Below are positions 1-8,170 of a stretch of DNA of 64,000 nt, piece by piece. Source of the stretch: Marinobacter nitratireducens (GTDB lineage: Bacteria > Pseudomonadota > Gammaproteobacteria > Pseudomonadales > Oleiphilaceae). The first letter of the stretch is position 1. The number at the start of each line of letters is the position of its first letter. The notes under the pieces were generated by a model. The model saw nothing but the letters and a program-made list of their open reading frames with translations, did not search any database and was not told the DNA's origin. The stretch is from positions 620,001 through 684,000 of the forward strand of contig NZ_ANIE01000003.1 of NCBI RefSeq assembly GCF_000708045.1, in the 5' to 3' direction. The position numbers were made by a program, and so were the translations under genes.

Positions 1-3000
1 ACCAACACCCATAGTAGAGTGCTTAATTCGAGCCCCTGGCACAAAGCCAGCAGCAGGGTCTTCTACTTCATCAACAGTCGCCGCCCTCCAGTTTCCATCA
101 AACATAAAGGAAGTTACTTGAGAAGCGGGATTTTGAATGGGATGCACTCGAACGTTATCGGGGTCAGATACAAACTCGACCACGTACAGCCAATACCCAT
201 CGCCGTACTTCTGAGCACTATTAAACTGCAACCGTGAGAGCCCGACCCCAGCATTATTCCACTCGCCATTGATTCCTTTGACTTCGATCAACCGGCTTTC
301 ACCTGTTTCTGGCTCAATGCTCTCTATATCGTGACCAGGATGGGTTTGGGGCATTTGAGTGGGTATCCGTCCTCGATTTTCCTCATACTCGCGAACGGCT
401 TGTCGTGCCGCAGCCTCAACCGCGAGATTATGCTCCCTGCCGCCACTATCTTCGGAAGAACCGTCTTCTTGTAAATCTCTCATCCTCACATAAGACAACA
501 GACGCTTGTCCCATTGCTCTTTATGCTTGGGGCGAGCTTTGTGGTGGTTTGGCTTCACACCGTCATTTTTGTCAAATCTTCCCGATGCGGATTCAGATAC
601 GTCATTAACTTTCCGCTTCTCCGCCCCGCTGTCTTTGTCATTGGCCCCACTCGTCTCTAATGGAGCAGTTGGCTTGACCAACACATCATCAGGTTTACCT
701 TCTGCAGCTTCATCACTTTTAGGCGTATCAGCTTCCCCTCCTTGATCCTCTGCCTCTTTTGGTGGCAAATTCTCAGCTTCTTCATCCACAGTGCCAGTAT
801 GTCCCAGCTCACCAAGTTGTTGAGTGCCAAGGTCATAGCCCTCCGACTCATCATCCATGGCAAGTTCTGGAACCCCAAAACTGGTCAGATGGGCATTCGC
901 ATCCTCAGGTGGCATTTTCAGCACAGAATGGAACATAAGCGTAAGCTTTGTAACATCCGTGCCAGACTCATCAGGCATAAGTTGATGCAAAAGGGAGGTA
1001 AGAACAGGCGCCCAACTCCCCTCAGCAAAGGGGCTCGTAACCAAAAGTTCGTCTTTGGTGTAGTCAAAAAATGCCTCCGCGGAACAGACCGGTGCTGGGA
1101 TTTCCTGCTGGTCTACTACAGCTAATGCCTGCACGTGAATGCTCTCTACGCTATATACCCGTAGCTTGGTAAATGCCTCTGTGACGCGCTCTTGGACACC
1201 TTTTGGTTTGTCGTGCAAAAGTCTTCGAATAATTCTTGCTCTTTGGTTAAGGATTTCGCTGACTTCCCCTTCCAGAGAGCTCTCTCCATCTATCCGATCC
1301 AAGCTCAAAACACAGGCATTACTCAAAGCCTCAACACCCAGCTCTTGGGCCAATTCCCATAGTTCGGGATCTAACTTACATAGGGCAGAGTTAAGTTCCT
1401 CATCAAAGAACTTCGACAACCACTCGCTGTCATGTAGCAGTACTTCATCCGGATAAGCAAAGAGATCTTTTAGGTTTAGGATGGACGGAGCCTCCCGGAG
1501 CCTCACCAAGTCCTCGTCCTCCACTGAACCCTCGGAAAGCGCTTCAGCGATTCCACGCATGCATAACTCATATACCTTCCGATCAGCTCCGAACAAGGGC
1601 TCTGATCGCGGATAAAATTCGTAGATGATCTCGAGAACGATTTCAACGAGATCATCACTGCCAGGTGAGTCTTTTACCCCGATGACCTCGAAAAAATTCG
1701 TGAAACTCTCTAGCTTCGCGGGAACCCTGTAGGCAAACCGCCCCAGCTGCTGTTGAGACCAATAGACCTTACTGGGTTTAACAAATCCCTTGAGCTGATC
1801 AACGTAAATGCACCGAGTTCCGTGGAGCGTGGAAACTTCAGGGTCGTCTTTTGCCCTCTCGCTCAATATTCGATAAGTGGTTTCGTGCGGTGCAATACCG
1901 TTCTCGATGCAGTGTTGGAGGTGCGAGATCACCAGATCTGTAGGCGGCCTCTGGTTTATACCCAAATCATCTAGTAGGTTCAGGCTCAATCTCGCTGTAT
2001 TCCGAAAATCCAGAATGTTAGCTTGGCTTTCAAAACCTTCAGAACGAAATGGTGCATAAAGCTCGCTTGGGTAGTACCAGTTTTCCTCATCACCTTTGGC
2101 AGGTAAGCAACGCGAATTTTTAAGTTCGGATAGTGCTATCGAAAGATTTTCTCGGTCCACTTGCCTCAGGGCCACTTCGCCAAGCGTGTAGAACGCCTCT
2201 GAGCTCAATTTCTTTACATCTTCATTTGGTACAAATCTCTCTGAGAGACTCTTCAGGCGATCAACAATATGAATCGGAGCAGGGTCATGCAAGACACCAA
2301 GCGCATCGACAAATACTCGAACTGATTGCTCTGGCGGGAGTTTCGAAAAGTCCAACCATAGGTGTTCCTCTCTTCCCAATACCTTTTCCAACCAATCTTT
2401 TCTCTCATAAACATTTCCCGGAGTTGCCCACCCGCCATCCTGAGTTGGCAGAATTGGCAAGCTACGCAAAGTTTTTAATGGGCTGGGGGTATCTAAAAGA
2501 TCCGGATGATTCGAGAGCTCACGAATGAGGACGCCATAATGCTCTTCATCAGTGGGGCCAGAAGGGTCAAAAAACGAGGGCAATACTGTCTCAACGAAGG
2601 CGCTAATCGTCTGCGTCTTGACACCTAGCTTCTCAGAAACAAACTGCCTTGCCGCAGGGCTCAGAATCGAGGTATCTAAAAGAGCTCCACTGCCTGTCGG
2701 GTCTTTAAAATTACCTGGCAGTAGTGCTTTTGACGCCTTGATCAGACCTCGACTGGAATACCAGAGTGGAAGCTCTCGAAGGAGTGAATATACCTTGTCA
2801 CTACTGGGGGCGGCCTCATCCAGATCAGCGAGGAGAGTGTAGAATGCGCGCAGAGCAGCAGGCTCAGCTTCTATTACATCCTGAACTCCATAGAGAGACA
2901 CTTGTGAGTCAAGATGTTTTGATACCGATTCAAGATCAAGCCTATCAATTAGACGGCTCAGCTTCGGGTATCGGTTGATTTGGCGTGAGGCAATTGCCAA

Positions 3001-4662
3001 CTTGGGGAATACATTAGTTGGACGACTTGCATCAATTGAGCTGGGAGATCGATATGCTGATCCCAGCGAAACTATGAACAAGTTCTCAGTTGCAAGGCAC
3101 TCAAGGTTCTTCAAATGGTTGATAACTTTGTTACCAAAATACGGACGAGAACTTTTAACCGGCTCAGGTAACAGCTCTTCTAATACCTCCCACAAAGGCA
3201 CCCAAAACTCTTGAAGCATCTTCTCATCGGTTTTCGGCGCTCCCGCTGTCACTCCCTCAAGACCATTTGAAAGAAGCCCCACCAGGCGATCAAGGCCAAG
3301 AATCGGAGTGCCAACCTTGCTGAGGGTATTCCTATACGGTGACAAGCTTGGCGAGATGAGATGGATGCCCAGACGATTCAACGCGGACACCTGAATTTCA
3401 CTGGGAGTAACCCCTTTCGGCAAATAAACCTGATCGGGAGTTCGCAGCTGGCCATTATTATCAATTGCAACCTGGCTCTGCGAGACGCTAACGCTTAAGT
3501 GTTCCCAGAAAAAATCAAAACAGTCAGGGTAATCTGAACCGCTGTGAGGCATTTCAGCGGCTTGATGAACGATCCTCCAAAGGTTTTCTTCGCCTATCAG
3601 ATGACCCAAAGCCTCTGGATCCTTAGCCAACTCGATCGCAGCAGCCTCGATGAGCATCTCATTCCAATATCGTGAGTGCTGATTACCTGCGAAGATGAGA
3701 GCCTTCCGATCAGCCTCCGGGAAAAAATCTGCATTGATATGTAGCGGCAACCCCGTGGCCTGCTCTGTGGGCAAAAAGGCATAAAGTAGACCCGCCCTCG
3801 GGGATTCAGATTCAAGGTTCAGGGCGATGGAGAACTCAGAACTGCGGTCATAAGTTTTCAGTAGCTCGTACTCTGCTGCCAACCTTGCTGCTGCTTGCTC
3901 AGCATCTCCTCGAATAATGTGCCAACGTTCAGTCTTATTCTCAGGGGTGTAAGTAAGAACCAGCAAGGATTCTCGGGGCCGAGAAAGCTCACAGCAAAGA
4001 AGCAATTTACCATTTCGGTGAACTTCGGCCTTTGTAACATAACGCAGAAAGAGCAAACTTTTTCGCAAGACAGATAGAAAGTCCTCCTGAAGCTGATCGA
4101 TATCTCTAGATCTTACGGCGGAAGCCCCAAGTCCCTTGCGCGCCACTGAGTCCGGGTCAGTCGCCCACGGAAGATAAAATTTGGTCCCCCCTTCCTCAGT
4201 TACTCTAGAGGACAAACACTTGCCTCTTTCTGGAATTAGCTGAAGTTTTAATCCCGCCGAGTAGATTTCCGGACGATCCGTAATTTGATACGCAGATACG
4301 AACCCTATTCCGAATCTGCCAATGTTCTCGCTCTTCGCAAGCTTTCCCCCGCTACCGACATCGGAGACACGATGAAAATCACAGCTGTACCCCTCTTCTT
4401 GCATCATCCGACATTCAGGCGTCATTTCTCCACAATAGGAAAATGTTCCGCTGTTCCACACAACGAGAGCGTTGTCGGTAATATCGAAAACCACAGCGTC
4501 AGCTTTGGCATCGTCGGCGTTTTGAATAAGCTCCAACGCCATAATGTCGTAGCCTTGGAGCCCAGCGAGATGACTTCGTATATTTCCTAGCAAATTGGAG
4601 GTGTAATCACTCTCGGTAACGCGAGAGCCCTCTGGATCGCCGTTTTTTTTATTTTCTTCCAT
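1..4662 (-). CDS. NO VEIN/sacsin-type HSP90-like ATPase with C-terminal NOV_C (DUF3883) domain, truncated by window edge
   Basis: The minus-strand frame is open from the ATG at 4662 to base 1 without a stop (1,554 codons), so the C-terminus lies outside the window. Residues about 17-260 look like a GHKL/HSP90 ATPase of the sacsin family. The N-box is ELIQNADDA (44-52), followed by a D..GG..L segment (101-108) and NIGRFGIGF (113-121). Residues about 1290-1385 form an acidic, lysine-rich, probably disordered linker. After it comes a NOV_C/DUF3883 domain with GHD (Asp1445) and IEVKG (Glu1460, Lys1462), which fit a PD-(D/E)XK nuclease core. I recognise no domain in residues 260-1290. AAGGAA lies just upstream of the ATG. 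The gene is last in a run with the genes at 4696-5622 and 5679-6038, and its sequence looks more AT-rich than the core genes. An ATP-driven, nuclease-linked defence or quality-control protein is my inference; the family's bacterial function is unsettled. Confidence 0.85.
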   Translation of the reverse strand, partial: MEENKKNGDPEGSRVTESDYTSNLLGNIRSHLAGLQGYDIMALELIQNADDAKADAVVFDITDNALVVWNSGTFSYCGEMTPECRMMQEEGYSCDFHRVSDVGSGGKLAKSENIGRFGIGFVSAYQITDRPEIYSAGLKLQLIPERGKCLSSRVTEEGGTKFYLPWATDPDSVARKGLGASAVRSRDIDQLQEDFLSVLRKSLLFLRYVTKAEVHRNGKLLLCCELSRPRESLLVLTYTPENKTERWHIIRGDAEQAAARLAAEYELLKTYDRSSEFSIALNLESESPRAGLLYAFLPTEQATGLPLHINADFFPEADRKALIFAGNQHSRYWNEMLIEAAAIELAKDPEALGHLIGEENLWRIVHQAAEMPHSGSDYPDCFDFFWEHLSVSVSQSQVAIDNNGQLRTPDQVYLPKGVTPSEIQVSALNRLGIHLISPSLSPYRNTLSKVGTPILGLDRLVGLLSNGLEGVTAGAPKTDEKMLQEFWVPLWEVLEELLPEPVKSSRPYFGNKVINHLKNLECLATENLFIVSLGSAYRSPSSIDASRPTNVFPKLAIASRQINRYPKLSRLIDRLDLESVSKHLDSQVSLYGVQDVIEAEPAALRAFYTLLADLDEAAPSSDKVYSLLRELPLWYSSRGLIKASKALLPGNFKDPTGSGALLDTSILSPAARQFVSEKLGVKTQTISAFVETVLPSFFDPSGPTDEEHYGVLIRELSNHPDLLDTPSPLKTLRSLPILPTQDGGWATPGNVYERKDWLEKVLGREEHLWLDFSKLPPEQSVRVFVDALGVLHDPAPIHIVDRLKSLSERFVPNEDVKKLSSEAFYTLGEVALRQVDRENLSIALSELKNSRCLPAKGDEENWYYPSELYAPFRSEGFESQANILDFRNTARLSLNLLDDLGINQRPPTDLVISHLQHCIENGIAPHETTYRILSERAKDDPEVSTLHGTRCIYVDQLKGFVKPSKVYWSQQQLGRFAYRVPAKLESFTNFFEVIGVKDSPGSDDLVEIVLEIIYEFYPRSEPLFGADRKVYELCMRGIAEALSEGSVEDEDLVRLREAPSILNLKDLFAYPDEVLLHDSEWLSKFFDEELNSALCKLDPELWELAQELGVEALSNACVLSLDRIDGESSLEGEVSEILNQRARIIRRLLHDKPKGVQERVTEAFTKLRVYSVESIHVQALAVVDQQEIPAPVCSAEAFFDYTKDELLVTSPFAEGSWAPVLTSLLHQLMPDESGTDVTKLTLMFHSVLKMPPEDANAHLTSFGVPELAMDDESEGYDLGTQQLGELGHTGTVDEEAENLPPKEAEDQGGEADTPKSDEAAEGKPDDVLVKPTAPLETSGANDKDSGAEKRKVNDVSESASGRFDKNDGVKPNHHKARPKHKEQWDKRLLSYVRMRDLQEDGSSEDSGGREHNLAVEAAARQAVREYEENRGRIPTQMPQTHPGHDIESIEPETGESRLIEVKGINGEWNNAGVGLSRLQFNSAQKYGDGYWLYVVEFVSDPDNVRVHPIQNPASQVTSFMFDGNWRAATVDEVEDPAAGFVPGARIKHSTMGVG

Positions 4663-4695
4663 GTCTTTTTCCTTCCAATACCGAACTAATTCGAG

Positions 4696-5622
4696 TCAAC
4701 TCTCCTGATATGCCTTGTCGACCAAATGGCGAGCCTTTTCCCAATCTTCTGGTGTTCGAACATTAACCTCAAGGTTTCCGGTCCCCCAGTGACCAATGTG
4801 AGTGACATCACGGCTGAAGGAGCTTTCTTCTCCTAGTTCTCCAGAAAGCTTCAAATACATCTGAAGCCGCGGATCTTTACCCGGTTGAACAACAATAGAA
4901 ACGAAGTTTCGAATGCGCTTGAAGGCAGTGTAGAGCTTTAACTCTTTACGCTGGACCTCATCCCCAAGTTGCTCAACGTACTGGCAGGCGGACTCGTATA
5001 GGTCAAGAAGGGACGTAGACGCTTCGGCAAGGCGCTCTTGCTGACTTTTATCGCGAGGGTTGGACTTGGAGGGTTTCTTGGTGGTGGCCGAGGCTGCAGC
5101 TAGGACTGCCTGATTCACCGTTTGGGCATTCACCAGCTCCAGCAACAATAGCTCGTTGCCGAAGTAACGATAACGCATGAGTTCAATATTTCGATTGATC
5201 TGTTGGACGGCATGTTCGTCATATCGGTTAAAGTCAGAGGCGATGCATATCAATCGAGTACCACCCCATTCGATCGATTCGGCGGCTGGCTTGCCAATTC
5301 TCTCCATAACAAGCCATTTGAATTCGGCTTGATGGTCCAGAAGCCAATCTAGATAGAATAGCCCCTGGTTAATCACGTTTTCATTGCTGTGGCGCTTGTA
5401 CTCAACAATAACGGGACATCCATTTTCATCCAGCCCGAGGGAGTCGATCCGGCCTTTGTGAGTTTTTCCGGTGCCATATTCGCTAGCCAAAAAGCGAACG
5501 CCAATCAGCGCTTCCATGTTGGACTCTATATGGTTCTGAAGGTCTTTTTCCAGCTGTGCGCTTTTACCACCCAGCTCTGTAGCGATTTCGCCATTTAGCT
5601 GAAAAAGCTTGATATCGCTCAT
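4696..5622 (-). CDS. PD-(D/E)XK nuclease-like (NucS/DUF91-like) protein with C-terminal DUF5655
   Basis: 308 residues from the ATG at 5622, preceded by AGGAG. A longer in-frame start at 5682 is less likely because it lacks a Shine-Dalgarno and overlaps the upstream gene. The N-terminal half resembles the NucS-type restriction-endonuclease fold, with Asp60 in GRIDSLGL and Glu74/Lys76 in VIVEYK as the likely metal-binding core. The C-terminal part (about 205-300) resembles DUF5655, often mislabelled 'predicted transport protein'. No membrane segments are seen. It lies 33 bases upstream of the NO VEIN-like gene and 56 bases downstream of the HTH-like gene, all on one strand, so co-transcription is likely. 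Nuclease activity is inferred from the preserved motif. Whether it acts on DNA with the giant ATPase is a hypothesis. Confidence 0.75.
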   Translation of the reverse strand: MSDIKLFQLNGEIATELGGKSAQLEKDLQNHIESNMEALIGVRFLASEYGTGKTHKGRIDSLGLDENGCPVIVEYKRHSNENVINQGLFYLDWLLDHQAEFKWLVMERIGKPAAESIEWGGTRLICIASDFNRYDEHAVQQINRNIELMRYRYFGNELLLLELVNAQTVNQAVLAAASATTKKPSKSNPRDKSQQERLAEASTSLLDLYESACQYVEQLGDEVQRKELKLYTAFKRIRNFVSIVVQPGKDPRLQMYLKLSGELGEESSFSRDVTHIGHWGTGNLEVNVRTPEDWEKARHLVDKAYQES

Positions 5623-5678
5623 TCGGTGGCTCTCCTGACTTGGCGTTATCCACGGACCCTGTGGCCGCGATGCTGGTT

Positions 5679-6038
5679 TCAATCGTGGTTTTCATCCCGG
5701 AGTGACTCCGACAGATCCTTTGAAAGGTCCAACAAAGCAGCTTTAACGTCCGGATCCATGCGTTTGGGAGCGACATACTGCGGTACAACAAGTCCGGCCT
5801 TCTCGACATCAGGTAATTGGCGCAGAACGTCAAGGTAACGTTCCAGCAACTCGGGCTTCGTTGTTGGCCGCGTCAGTTCCTTCTTGAGCCGCTCCTCGAA
5901 CCGCTTCAGCTCGCCCTCATCATCAGTGTCATTCAGCTCCCAATGCAGCTGACGGGCAAGCGCCTTGCGTGACCATCCCACTCTCGCGATCAAAGACTCA
6001 ATGGCCTTTTGAAGCTCCAGCGTTCGTTCAGTCCCCAT
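5679..6038 (-). CDS. Small HTH-like protein, possible regulator of the adjacent module
   Basis: 119 residues from the ATG at 6038; an in-frame ATG at 6053 is an alternative and neither has a strong Shine-Dalgarno. The segment around residues 17-32 (RVGWSRKALARQL) looks like a helix-turn-helix of the lambda-repressor type. A charged helical stretch and a Pro-rich C-terminal third follow. No family is recognised with confidence. It is the first gene of the run leading to the NucS-like and NO VEIN-like genes. GTCCC-type half-sites and a palindrome lie over and just upstream of its start, which would suit autoregulation. The gene is real by frame, spacing and composition; its function is inferred only from the HTH look and position. 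Confidence 0.55.
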   Translation of the reverse strand: MGTERTLELQKAIESLIARVGWSRKALARQLHWELNDTDDEGELKRFEERLKKELTRPTTKPELLERYLDVLRQLPDVEKAGLVVPQYVAPKRMDPDVKAALLDLSKDLSESLRDENHD

Positions 6039-6085
6039 TTGTCCCCGACCCATTCTGTATCTTTTGAACTGTCCCAGCGGGGACA
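6030..6085. promoter_or_regulatory. Candidate operator: phased GTCCC half-sites and a palindrome between divergent genes
   Basis: GTCCCC occurs at 6031-6036 and 6041-6046. A perfect inverted repeat TGTCCC-AGCG-GGGACA lies at 6070-6085. The half-site starts at 6031, 6041 and 6071 are 10 and 30 bases apart, so they share one face of the helix. The cluster covers the start of the HTH-like gene (minus) and lies upstream of the SMP-like gene (plus). Binding by the neighbouring HTH-like protein is an inference. Confidence 0.4.
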
Positions 6086-6112
6086 TAAACCAAACATTGA
6101 TGGAGAAATACC

Positions 6113-6340
6113 ATGAGCAAAGCAAAAACACCGATGTCGCCGGCCGCTGCTGCACGTATCCAGAGTGCAACCGCAAAACAGCATGGCGGGAACACCCCGA
6201 AAGGCTCTTTTGCTGCGAAAGCACAATCGGCTGCTGCCAGAAATATGGCTTCCAGTGGGCAACGACCACCGAATGGTCCGAGCACCACAGGTGGCAAATC
6301 TGGTAAGGGACGTGGGAACAATCCGCCCCGCTCCAAGTAA
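6113..6340 (+). CDS. Small basic SMP-like protein
   Basis: 75 residues from the ATG at 6113, with GGAG about 10 bases upstream. The protein is rich in Ala, Gly, Ser, Lys and Gln. A segment starting PMSPAAAARIQSA is followed by a GSFAAKAQSAAARN-type segment. This resembles the short repeat of plant seed-maturation (SMP) proteins that also turns up in small bacterial proteins of unknown role. The C-terminal third is Gly/Pro/Lys-rich and probably disordered. It is transcribed away from the HTH-like gene and ends at a strong terminator. The SMP resemblance is from memory and moderate in strength; no function is proposed. Confidence 0.6.
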   Translation: MSKAKTPMSPAAAARIQSATAKQHGGNTPKGSFAAKAQSAAARNMASSGQRPPNGPSTTGGKSGKGRGNNPPRSK

Positions 6341-6355
6341 ACCGAGCTGCACAAG

Positions 6356-6379
6356 CGGGGGCATGTCTGCCCCCGTTTT
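6356..6379 (+). terminator. Rho-independent terminator after the SMP-like gene
   Basis: A perfect 8-base-pair stem, CGGGGGCA (6356-6363) with TGCCCCCG (6368-6375), has a TGTC loop and is followed by TTTT. It lies 16 bases after the stop of the SMP-like gene and touches the 3' end of the convergent zinc-ribbon gene. Confidence 0.9.
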
Positions 6380-6809
6380 ACCTGCACTCCTTTGCGCTAG
6401 CTGACAGCACGGTTTTGAGTTCAGATTTGCGCTCGTCGAGTTCGTTGTAGGGCAACGCTTCCACAGTTTTACCCACAGCGCAAAGACAGATCTCCTGCTT
6501 TGATTCGTAAAGCCCGCGTGGCAGAACGTTGATATCCCCATTGGTACACGCATTCACCATCGCATACTCCAGCTCCATGGGGTAACGCCTGCTATCCAGC
6601 AAGTTGCGATCGACCAGGCCGTATCCGGTAAAACCAACCGTAAATGCCAGAACTGCTGGCAAAGCACCTCGTGCGCCGTACTTCTGCCCCGTGATGGGTT
6701 TCTGGCACTTTTCGCACTCGATGTTGCGGTGCTGATCCAATTCGTTGACGGCAGAGCAGGCAGGGCAATTGACCGATACAGTGGTCGAGTGTTCGATTTC
6801 TTTGGTCAT
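6378..6809 (-). CDS. Zinc-ribbon membrane protein translationally coupled to hsdS
   Basis: 143 residues. The ATG at 6809 overlaps the hsdS stop as ATGA, which decides the start. Residues 15-35 carry a zinc-ribbon pattern (CPAC at 15-18, CEKC at 32-35). Residues about 48-66 form one hydrophobic segment, probably membrane-spanning. A roughly 75-residue tail has further cysteines near 'CLCAVG' and an Arg terminus. No known family is recognised. The overlap with hsdS implies co-translation as the fourth gene of the hsd operon, which is not part of the standard three-gene set. It may be an accessory of the RM system or a passenger. Frame and coupling are seen directly; its function is unknown. Confidence 0.65.
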   Translation of the reverse strand: MTKEIEHSTTVSVNCPACSAVNELDQHRNIECEKCQKPITGQKYGARGALPAVLAFTVGFTGYGLVDRNLLDSRRYPMELEYAMVNACTNGDINVLPRGLYESKQEICLCAVGKTVEALPYNELDERKSELKTVLSASAKECR

Positions 6810-8170
6810 TTTGCAGCCTGTTCGGTTTTCCTGATTTTTGTGCGGCGCACTCCGGGTTTTTTCGCCGCTCGCTCCGCCTTGATCCGCTCCAGCAACGCCT
6901 CCGCACTGTTCTCCCCGCTGATCAGCTCCGGGTTGTCCTTGCGCCATTGCTCGGTGAGCTCGCCCCGGAAGGCCTTGGCCAGGATCGACTGGGTAAGGTT
7001 GTTGACGCGGGCCAGTGCGTTGTTGACCTGTTGTTCGATGCGGTCGGCGTGGGCGAAGAGTTGGTCTACTCGGCGTACGATTTCGGTTTGGTCGGCAATA
7101 GGTGGGAGTGAAATCGGCGTTTCTGAAACCGTTTTCTGGTTGATTTTTGGCATATTTCCGGACGTGCCGGTTGCGTTGTCTCTAAAGTATTTCCTTGTAG
7201 GCTCTGAGAGAAGTGTTAGATGTAAAAATTCCGGAATAGCACGTTCGTTGGTTGTGCACTTCATCATTAAGTCCGGATAAACATAGGCATTATCAGGCCC
7301 GCGATACAGAGCACTGATGCCAACATAATCAAGCGTGTTGGCGCGTTGTATCAGGATGTCACCATTTTTGACCCAGAGGTAGGAATCATCACCAATATCT
7401 AGCTCGACATATTTGAAATTGCCGTCCAAGAACTGCCCTGATGTAGTCGCGGAGAGTGTTAAATTTCGATACGGAGTCTCGTAATTCACCCCTTTCGGAG
7501 ACCGGCCATTTCTCGGCTTTTCGGTGACAATATCAATAAGCTGAGCCCTGTCCCATTTGCTAATGTCACTGCCATTGATGCGCCCGCTCACCGCCGCAGC
7601 CAGCACGGACTGGCGGAAGCGTTTGAGGATTTGCGGGATTCGTTCGAGGCGGGCATTGGTGTTTTCCACCTGGGCCAGCAGGGTGTCTAGTTTGTCGGCG
7701 ATGACTTTTTGTTCAGCGAGGGGGGGAAAAGCAACGTCGGTAGCTTCAAATTTGCCCTTTGTTACGTGCCGAAGCCCAACTCCTCCGTGCGCACCGGAAA
7801 TGAGTTCGTCCAATGTTTGGTTGATTGCATATCGCAAAAAACGCTTGTCGATTAGAGCTTCAATAAATTCAATCTTGAAGATGTGTTGGTTGAGTGCCGC
7901 AGTCTCTCCCTTCCAAACATGGGCGCCGAATGATGTTCCGGGCGTTCCAGACCAGGCGAAAAGTAGTTCACCATTTTCAATCCTATGCTTGTCTGCCAGC
8001 TCTCCGTCATAGTGGTTATACGTTGCATTTGGATTGTTCAGGTTTTGAATTCTGATAATCGGAAGTCCTGCTTCGCTCCACTCCTTGGGCTTGAAGGCTC
8101 TTCCGTTTATCAAGTTACAGAGACTGCCAATACTGGTTTGTAACCATTTTGTGGGTTTTTCTACACTCAT
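6806..8170 (-). CDS. hsdS: Type I restriction-modification specificity subunit S
   Basis: 454 residues; the ATG overlaps the hsdM stop (ATGA). HsdS binds DNA and sets the bipartite target recognised by the HsdM/HsdR complex. Two target-recognition domains are visible (about 10-150 and 205-345). They are separated by a conserved helical spacer (PLAEQKVIADKLDTLL and the following coil). A second conserved helix after the second TRD begins PPIADQTEIVRRVDQLFAHA. The basic tail is rich in Lys/Arg. The TRD coding parts look more AT-rich than the conserved spacers, as is common where HsdS domains are swapped. The recognition sequence cannot be read from the protein. Confidence 0.92.
   Translation of the reverse strand: MSVEKPTKWLQTSIGSLCNLINGRAFKPKEWSEAGLPIIRIQNLNNPNATYNHYDGELADKHRIENGELLFAWSGTPGTSFGAHVWKGETAALNQHIFKIEFIEALIDKRFLRYAINQTLDELISGAHGGVGLRHVTKGKFEATDVAFPPLAEQKVIADKLDTLLAQVENTNARLERIPQILKRFRQSVLAAAVSGRINGSDISKWDRAQLIDIVTEKPRNGRSPKGVNYETPYRNLTLSATTSGQFLDGNFKYVELDIGDDSYLWVKNGDILIQRANTLDYVGISALYRGPDNAYVYPDLMMKCTTNERAIPEFLHLTLLSEPTRKYFRDNATGTSGNMPKINQKTVSETPISLPPIADQTEIVRRVDQLFAHADRIEQQVNNALARVNNLTQSILAKAFRGELTEQWRKDNPELISGENSAEALLERIKAERAAKKPGVRRTKIRKTEQAAK

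Noticed and set aside
4640..4655. Programmed -1 frameshift at A AAA AAC in the giant ATPase gene
   Set aside because: It lies at codons 5-7 where a shift would simply abolish the protein; the zero frame is open for more than 1,550 codons. Only slippage or switching is worth keeping.
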